From: Herbiconiux sp.
GTDB lineage: Bacteria > Actinomycetota > Actinomycetes > Actinomycetales > Microbacteriaceae
Length of the DNA: 57,959 nucleotides
Assembly (NCBI RefSeq): GCF_023264855.1
Contig: NZ_JAHFUW010000024.1
Location: forward strand, 1 to 57,959
Direction: 5' to 3'
The translations under genes were made by a program, and so were the position numbers. Numbering within the stretch: the first letter of the stretch is position 1; each line of letters starts with the position of its first letter. This document shows, piece by piece, positions 53,757 to 57,959 of the stretch. The notes beneath the pieces are model-generated. The model did no database searches and was not told where the DNA came from. It saw nothing but the letters and a program-made list of their open reading frames with translations.

Positions 53757-54569
53757 TTACCTCCCGGTGACCTGCGCGATCCCGAGGGTTCCGGAGACGC
53801 CGGAGTAGCGGATGCCGGTCTGTGCGCCGAGCGCATCCAGGCAGGCGCCGTAGCTCGAGCAGGCCACGCTGCCCGAGGTCACGGCGGGGAGGAACTGGGC
53901 GATGGAGGCCGGGCCGTCGTCGCCCGCCATCGTCGCCGCCAAGGCGATCATCACAGCGGCGTCGTAGCTCTCCGCCCCGAACCGGGTGTCGGAGAGGGTG
54001 GGATCGGCCGAGCGCAGCCGGGCGGCGAACGACTCGTCGACAGCGACCGGCTCCCCGACCGCGCTCAGGCCCGGCAGCCCGGCGGCGACCGCGGCGTCCG
54101 CGAACGGCGCCTGCAGGCCGGGTCGGCTCGGCCCCACCAGAGCATCGGCGCCCCGCCCGATCAGTGCCGCGACCCCGTCGGCCGTCTGCGTCGTGCTCGT
54201 GTCGCCGGCATCCGCGTGCAGCACGAGCACGCTCCCGCCGCCGAAACCACCCGCCTCGCCGATGTCGCGCGCGGCGAGCTGCACTCCGGCGAGCTCGGCC
54301 GCGCCGAACGAGCCCTCCGCGCCCGTCAGCGGCACCACGGCCCCGATCACGAGGGTGCCGTCGCCGCTCGGCATGGGCTGCGCCATGGTCGCGATCGGCG
54401 CGGGCGCAGCAGAGTCGTTCGCGGCGTCGGAGCCGCCGGCGAAGCATCCGCTCAGCACCAGCAGCGATGCGATTCCGAGTGCACCGGCGATCACACCGCG
54501 CGGCACGGCGAACCGGTCGGCTGCAGCGGATGCCGGGCGGGGCGGGCCCGGGGCGAACGGGGTAGTCAT
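53757..54569 (-). CDS. Shortened amino acid-binding lipoprotein (one lobe missing)
   Basis: 270 residues. A long N-terminal stretch precedes a lipoprotein signal (GVIAGALGIASLLVLSGC, Cys42). The start of the binding fold is present (GTLVIGAVVPLTGAEGSFGAAELAGVQLAARDI and GADALVGPSRPGLQAPFADAAVAAGLPGLSAVG). It then jumps straight to the region equivalent to residues ~329-362 of the neighbouring receptor (DESFAARLRSADPTLSDTRFGAESYDAAVM). About 148 residues of the middle lobe are absent, but the frame is intact and the C-terminus (SSYGACLDALGAQTGIRYSGVSGTLGI) is kept. It is 127 bases upstream of the full receptor gene. The role is unknown; it could bind a different ligand or regulate the transporter. 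Confidence 0.75.
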   Translation of the reverse strand: MTTPFAPGPPRPASAAADRFAVPRGVIAGALGIASLLVLSGCFAGGSDAANDSAAPAPIATMAQPMPSGDGTLVIGAVVPLTGAEGSFGAAELAGVQLAARDIGEAGGFGGGSVLVLHADAGDTSTTQTADGVAALIGRGADALVGPSRPGLQAPFADAAVAAGLPGLSAVGEPVAVDESFAARLRSADPTLSDTRFGAESYDAAVMIALAATMAGDDGPASIAQFLPAVTSGSVACSSYGACLDALGAQTGIRYSGVSGTLGIAQVTGR

Positions 54570-54589
54570 ACTCCGATCACTGTATCGCC

Positions 54590-55570
54590 CTAGACCGGGT
54601 CGATCTCCGGGCCGCTCGACGCCTCCGCCGCACCCGCGTCCCGCGTGCGACGCGAGGCCCGCACGCCGTCGATCACCAGGATGACCAGCGCGGCCCATAC
54701 GATCACGAACCCGGCGAGCCGCTCCGGCGGCATCGGCTCGTGCAGCACCAGCACTCCGGCCAGGAACATCAGCAGCGGCGCGATGTACTGCACGAGCCCG
54801 AGGTACACCAGCGGAAGGCGCCGGGCCGCCGACGCGAACAGCAGCAAGGGCACCACGGTGGCGATGCCCGACGAGGCCAGGATGAGGGCGTGCCCGGCGC
54901 CGAGGGTGCCGAACACGAGCCCCGGCCCCAGCGCCACGACGATCAGCTGCACGGTCGCGACCGGTGCGAGCCAGGCGGTCTCCAGCGTCAGTCCGCTGAC
55001 CGCGTCCACCCGCGGCCCGACCTTCTTCTTCACCAGCCCGTAGGCGCCGAACGTGCCGGCCAGGATCAGCGCGATCCACGGCACCGCTCCGTAGCCGACG
55101 GCCAGCACGAGCACGGCGACGGCACTCACCGCGATGGCCAGCCACTGCATCCAGCGCAGGCGCTCGCGCAGCACCACCACACCGAGCAGCACCGTCACCA
55201 GCGGGTTGATGAAGTACCCGAGCGAACTCTCCACCACATGGTCGGAGAGGGTGGCGATGATGTACACCGACCAGTTGACGTAGATCAGCGCCCCGGCGAG
55301 GCCCATGACCAGCAGCAGCCGAGGCTGACGGGCGATGGCCAGAAAGGGCTTCCACCCGCGGGTCACCGTGAGCAGTACGGCGCAGAACACCAGCGAGAAC
55401 AGGATGCGCCAGCCGATCACCTCGAAGGCTCCGGCCGGCCGCATCAGCAAGAAGTAGAGCGGGAACAGGCCCCAGAGCACGTAGGCGCCGAGAGCCCGGA
55501 TCAGCCCCGATCGGCGGCGCTCGGCTTCGGATCCCCCGATGTCGAGTCGGTTCGGGGATCGCGGGGGCAC
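54590..55570 (-). CDS. rarD: RarD-type EamA transporter
   Basis: 326 residues with ten membrane helices, e.g. LIRALGAYVLWGLFPLYFLLMRPAGAFEVIGWRIL and ALIYVNWSVYIIATLSDHVVESSLGYFINPLVTVLLG. The pattern LGYFINPLVTVLLGVVVLRERLRWMQWLA is characteristic of the RarD subfamily, whose members are thought to carry metabolites (chloramphenicol-sensitivity protein). Starts at a GTG (55570) six bases after TAGAGT. It ends 20 bases before the mini receptor gene. Confidence 0.92.
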   Translation of the reverse strand: MPPRSPNRLDIGGSEAERRRSGLIRALGAYVLWGLFPLYFLLMRPAGAFEVIGWRILFSLVFCAVLLTVTRGWKPFLAIARQPRLLLVMGLAGALIYVNWSVYIIATLSDHVVESSLGYFINPLVTVLLGVVVLRERLRWMQWLAIAVSAVAVLVLAVGYGAVPWIALILAGTFGAYGLVKKKVGPRVDAVSGLTLETAWLAPVATVQLIVVALGPGLVFGTLGAGHALILASSGIATVVPLLLFASAARRLPLVYLGLVQYIAPLLMFLAGVLVLHEPMPPERLAGFVIVWAALVILVIDGVRASRRTRDAGAAEASSGPEIDPV

Positions 55571-55576
55571 CGCGTC

Positions 55577-55582
55577 ACTCTA
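55577..55582 (-). promoter_or_regulatory. -10 element of rarD (leaderless start)
   Basis: TAGAGT on the minus strand ends six bases before the GTG at 55570. No ribosome site lies between. Same spacing as at 16914, 38681, 51716 and 56088. Confidence 0.55.
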
Positions 55583-55608
55583 CTCGCGGGCGGCGCCCCG
55601 GAAACGCA

Positions 55609-55642
55609 CAGAACCCGGATGGCCGAAGCCACCCGGGTTCTG
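55609..55642 (-). terminator. Terminator downstream of groES
   Basis: CAGAACCCGG and CCGGGTTCTG form a 10-base-pair stem with a 14-base loop, 16 bases past the groES stop on the minus strand. Confidence 0.75.
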
Positions 55643-55657
55643 AATCGAACGCTGGAC

Positions 55658-55954
55658 TCAGCGGACGACGACGGCGAGCACGTCGCGCGCGGAGAGGACC
55701 AGGAAGTCCTCACCGGCGTACTTGACCTCGGTTCCGCCGTACTTGGAGTAGATGACCTTGTCGCCGACGGCGACGTCGAGCGGAACGCGGTTGCCGTTGT
55801 CGTCGATGCGGCCGGGGCCGACGGCGACGACTTCGCCTTCCTGAGGCTTCTCTTTCGCGGTGTCAGGGATGACCAGACCGGAAGCCGTGGTCTGCTCGGC
55901 TTCGACCTGCTTGATGACGATGCGATCCTCGAGCGGCTTGATGGAGACCGACAC
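55658..55954 (-). CDS. groES: Co-chaperonin GroES
   Basis: 98 residues, GroES lid for GroEL folding chambers. Contains [42 protein letters not shown], the mobile loop region and the C-terminal [29 protein letters not shown] start with AGAGG six bases upstream. No groEL follows: the next gene on this strand is rarD. Two CIRCE operators and a promoter lie upstream. Confidence 0.96.
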   Translation of the reverse strand: MSVSIKPLEDRIVIKQVEAEQTTASGLVIPDTAKEKPQEGEVVAVGPGRIDDNGNRVPLDVAVGDKVIYSKYGGTEVKYAGEDFLVLSARDVLAVVVR

Positions 55955-55991
55955 GGTTGACCTCTTCTTTCTCAGTTACAAAAACGTCTGG

Positions 55992-56018
55992 TTAGCACCC
56001 TCACTCCGAGAGTGCTAA
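55992..56018. promoter_or_regulatory. CIRCE operator 1 (HrcA site)
   Basis: TTAGCACCC-N9-GAGTGCTAA, the standard CIRCE palindrome (TTAGCACTC-N9-GAGTGCTAA) with one difference in the left arm. It lies just downstream of the groES promoter, so HrcA binding would block transcription. Confidence 0.9.
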
Positions 56019-56022
56019 GTCG

Positions 56023-56052
56023 AGTTTAGAGGCAGCGCTGGCACTCGCGCAA
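56023..56052 (-). promoter_or_regulatory. groES promoter between the two CIRCE sites
   Basis: TTGCGC (56047-56052) and TAAACT (56023-56028) on the minus strand with an 18-base spacer. The -35 lies in the spacer of the second CIRCE and the -10 abuts the first, a tight repression architecture. Confidence 0.75.
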
Positions 56053-56064
56053 CGTGAGTGCCAG
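56038..56064. promoter_or_regulatory. CIRCE operator 2 (HrcA site)
   Basis: CTGGCACTC-N9-GAGTGCCAG. The inner seven bases of each arm match the CIRCE consensus in GCACTC/GAGTGC, and the arms are perfectly symmetrical, with CTG/CAG replacing TTA/TAA at the ends. It overlaps the -35 of the groES promoter. Confidence 0.8.
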
Positions 56065-56087
56065 ACAATGACGCACCCCGTGCTTGC

Positions 56088-56093
56088 TACGGT
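56088..56093 (+). promoter_or_regulatory. -10 element of the methyltransferase gene (leaderless start)
   Basis: TACGGT ends six bases before the ATG at 56100. No ribosome site precedes the ATG, so the mRNA is probably leaderless. Its upstream region overlaps the groES operators, so HrcA could affect it. Confidence 0.5.
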
Positions 56094-56099
56094 TGCCGG

Positions 56100-57290
56100 A
56101 TGGACTCCGCCGAGCTCACGCTCCTGTTCACCGCCGAGGGCCTACGCCTGCTCGACTCGCTCCCGCCCTATTCGGCGAAGGATGCGGTGGGCCAGGTCAG
56201 CGCCCTCAGAAAGGCCGGCCACTCCCCCGAGCTGGTCGCCGCCGTTCTCACCCAGTCGCGCCTGCGCGAGAAGGCGAAGGCCAAGTTCGGCGGCTTCGCC
56301 GACCGTCTGCTCTACACCCAGGCCGGCCTCGAGCAGGCCACCCGTCTGCGCGTCTCGGCGCTGCACGCCGGCCGCTTCCGCGACGCCGGCGTCACCAAGG
56401 TGGCCGACCTGGGCTGCGGCATCGGTGCCGACGCCCTCTCGCTGGCCGCCCTGGGCATCCCCGTGGTCGGCGTCGAGCGCGACGAGGTGACCGCCGCCGT
56501 CGCCGCCTACAACCTGGCCGGCTTCGAGGGCGCCGACGTGCGCCTGGCGGATGCCGAGTCGTTCGACCTCGACGGGTTCGACGGCGTCTACCTCGATCCG
56601 GCCCGCCGCACCTCCGGAACCGGCGAGACCAGCCGGCTCACGGATGCCGCCGACTACTCGCCCTCGATCGGGTTCGCGTTCGGTCTCGCCGAACGCCTGC
56701 CCACGGGCATCAAACTGGGCCCGGGCTTCGATCGCTCGCTGATCCCGGCCTCGATGGAGGCCCAGTGGGTCTCGGTCGACGGCCAGCTGGTCGAGATGGG
56801 CCTGTGGTCGGGGTCACTCGCCCGGCCCGGCATCCGTCGTTCGGCCTTGGTGCTGCACGCGAGCGGCACCGATGAGCTGACGGCCGGCGCCGACAGTGCC
56901 GATGCCGAGGTGCGCGAGCTCGGCGCGTACGTCTACGAGCCCGACGGCGCCGTCATCCGTTCTCGCCTGATCGGCGACCTGGCCGGGCGGCTGAACGCTG
57001 GGATGCTGTCGGCCGGCATCGCGTACCTCACCGGCGACGAGCGCGTCGACTCGCCCTTCGCCGCCGCGTTCCGGGTTCGCGAGCGCCTGCCCGCCGGCGA
57101 GGCGGCCCTCAAGAAGGCCCTGCGCGAGCGCCGGATCGGCACGCTCGAGATCAAGAAGCGCGGCATCGACGTGGATCCGGCCGCGCTGCGCACCCGGCTC
57201 GGCCTCAAGGGCCCCGAGTCGGCGACGCTCATCCTCACCCGCGTCGCCGGCGCGCACGAGGCCCTCCTGGTCGACCGCGTGCGGGAATGA
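56100..57290 (+). CDS. Class I SAM-dependent methyltransferase with THUMP-like C-terminal domain
   Basis: 396 residues. N-terminal helical part, then the Rossmann SAM-binding motif VADLGCGIGADALSLAALGIPVVGVERD and an Asp-Pro motif YLDPARRTSG (DPAR, in place of DPPY). The C-terminal part (LAGRLNAGMLSAGIAYLTGDERVDSPFAAAFRVRERL, GTLEIKKRGIDVDPAALRTRLGLKGP) resembles the THUMP-like region of conserved actinobacterial methyltransferases. Substrate is unknown, rRNA or tRNA being likely by family. Translation starts at ATG 56100, six bases after TACGGT. Confidence 0.88.
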   Translation: MDSAELTLLFTAEGLRLLDSLPPYSAKDAVGQVSALRKAGHSPELVAAVLTQSRLREKAKAKFGGFADRLLYTQAGLEQATRLRVSALHAGRFRDAGVTKVADLGCGIGADALSLAALGIPVVGVERDEVTAAVAAYNLAGFEGADVRLADAESFDLDGFDGVYLDPARRTSGTGETSRLTDAADYSPSIGFAFGLAERLPTGIKLGPGFDRSLIPASMEAQWVSVDGQLVEMGLWSGSLARPGIRRSALVLHASGTDELTAGADSADAEVRELGAYVYEPDGAVIRSRLIGDLAGRLNAGMLSAGIAYLTGDERVDSPFAAAFRVRERLPAGEAALKKALRERRIGTLEIKKRGIDVDPAALRTRLGLKGPESATLILTRVAGAHEALLVDRVRE

Positions 57291-57294
57291 CGAA

Positions 57295-57325
57295 CGCGGC
57301 GCCCCTCCGAGGAGGGAGCGCCGCG
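57295..57325. terminator. Bidirectional terminator between the methyltransferase and DUF4190 genes
   Basis: CGCGGCGC pairs with GCGCCGCG, and CCTCC with GGAGG, in a hairpin with a two-base loop and one C-A mismatch. It lies between convergent genes. Confidence 0.75.
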
Positions 57326-57348
57326 CTCTCGGTCGTGCGATCAACCGT

Positions 57349-57921
57349 TCAATACGAGTAGTACCCGCTCGTCCCGGCGGCCGCGACCACCAGCACGATC
57401 ACGACGATGTAGATGATGATGCCGATCACCCAAAGACCGGTGAACACGTACGACAGGATCAAGCCCGCCTTCGCGAGCCCCCGGCCCTGCTCTCCCGTGC
57501 GGTCGATCTGCTTGAGCGAGATGTGCCCCGTCACGATGCCGGCGATCGAGAACACGAAGGCCAGGATGATCGTGATGATGGCCAGGGTGTTGTACGGCGC
57601 GGCGGCGGGCTGCTGGTAGCCGTAGTACTGCTGCGCGGGAGGCTGGTAGCCAGGAGGCGGCGTCTGGTACCCGCCGGCCGGGGGCTGCTGCTGCGCCTGC
57701 TGGTAGGCCGGAGCGGGCTGCCCGTAGGCCGGAGCGGCCGGCTGCTGCGGGTAGCTCGGTGCCCCGTAGGAGGGCGCGGGCGGCGCCGGCGGAGCGCTCG
57801 GCGGAACAGGGGCCGCCGGCGGGGTGGGCGCGGCGGGCGGGGTCGAAGCCGGCTCCGACGGGGTGACCGGGGGAACCGGCGGCTCTCCGGCGGAGGGTGT
57901 GGGGTTGTTCGTGTCGCTCAC
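57349..57921 (-). CDS. Proline-rich DUF4190 membrane protein
   Basis: 190 residues. First ~110 residues are a low-complexity Pro/Ala/Gln/Tyr-rich tail (PPAPPAPSYGAPSYPQQPAAP, QQPPAGGYQTPPPGYQPPAQQYYGYQQ). Two membrane helices follow (NTLAIITIILAFVFSIAGIVTGHISL and GLILSYVFTGLWVIGIIIYIVVIVLVV) with the DUF4190 linker HISLKQIDRTGEQGRGLAKAGLIL. Proteins of this shape are common and uncharacterised in Actinobacteria. GTG start at 57921 with AGAAGGGCG upstream. Confidence 0.85.
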   Translation of the reverse strand: MSDTNNPTPSAGEPPVPPVTPSEPASTPPAAPTPPAAPVPPSAPPAPPAPSYGAPSYPQQPAAPAYGQPAPAYQQAQQQPPAGGYQTPPPGYQPPAQQYYGYQQPAAAPYNTLAIITIILAFVFSIAGIVTGHISLKQIDRTGEQGRGLAKAGLILSYVFTGLWVIGIIIYIVVIVLVVAAAGTSGYYSY

Positions 57922-57959
57922 GGTGGGCGCCCTTCTTGTCGTCGGCCGCTGGCCGGCCT

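Overview
The window is GC-rich, gene-dense chromosomal DNA from an actinobacterium. It is most likely a member of the Microbacteriaceae (Micrococcales). This rests on codon use, the very frequent GGATGC/GCATCC motif, likely leaderless starts, LAxTG cell-wall sorting, two CIRCE sites before groES, and the sucD / perM (DUF6350) / purN / purH order that is also known from mycobacteria. I see no tRNA, rRNA, CRISPR array, insertion sequence or phage. No gap between genes exceeds about 255 bases, except the 2994-3298 gap, which holds a nagB remnant. The family-level assignment is inference.

Layout. 1-2993: the 5' end of glyA behind a ZTP riboswitch, an AraJ-type exporter, and purU. 3006-15460: an amino-sugar block. 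A ROK repressor heads a tightly overlapping minus-strand operon that encodes a sugar-binding lipoprotein, two ABC permeases, a NagZ-type hexosaminidase, a ROK kinase and nagB. nagA lies on the other side of the repressor, and a LuxR-type regulator sits between nagB and a broken second copy of the nagB 3' end. 15560-23241: icd, small genes (GNAT, alkyltransferase-like protein, lipoprotein), a heterodimeric ABC exporter, and a dimethylargininase fused to a membrane domain. 23287-29780: purH-purN-perM, an unknown membrane protein, and sucD-sucC. 30008-36501: a predicted thioester surface adhesin, pcrA, a glycerophosphodiesterase and a Bax-inhibitor-like protein. 36595-47305: GMP synthase, DUF3817, SURF1, a K+/H+ antiporter pair, glpD, guaB3, a TetR regulator and guaB. 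47509-54569: a branched-chain-type amino acid ABC transporter (livHMGF), a full binding lipoprotein, and a strikingly shortened relative of it. 54590-57921: rarD, groES, a SAM methyltransferase and a DUF4190 protein.

How the genes work together. Amino-sugar disaccharides would enter through the ABC transporter and be cut by the cytosolic NagZ. The products would be phosphorylated by the ROK kinase, deacetylated by NagA, and deaminated to fructose-6-phosphate by NagB. A palindrome at the repressor start is the likely operator. Purine and one-carbon metabolism is heavily represented (glyA, purU, purN, purH, guaA, guaB, guaB3), and the ZTP riboswitch would tie glyA to folate status.

The items most worth a second look are the near-identical nagB repeats that flank the LuxR gene, the one-lobe mini binding protein, the membrane-fused dimethylargininase, the extracytoplasmic domain on LivH, the probable ATT start of guaA, the thioester adhesin, and the inverted repeats around the starts of two genes.
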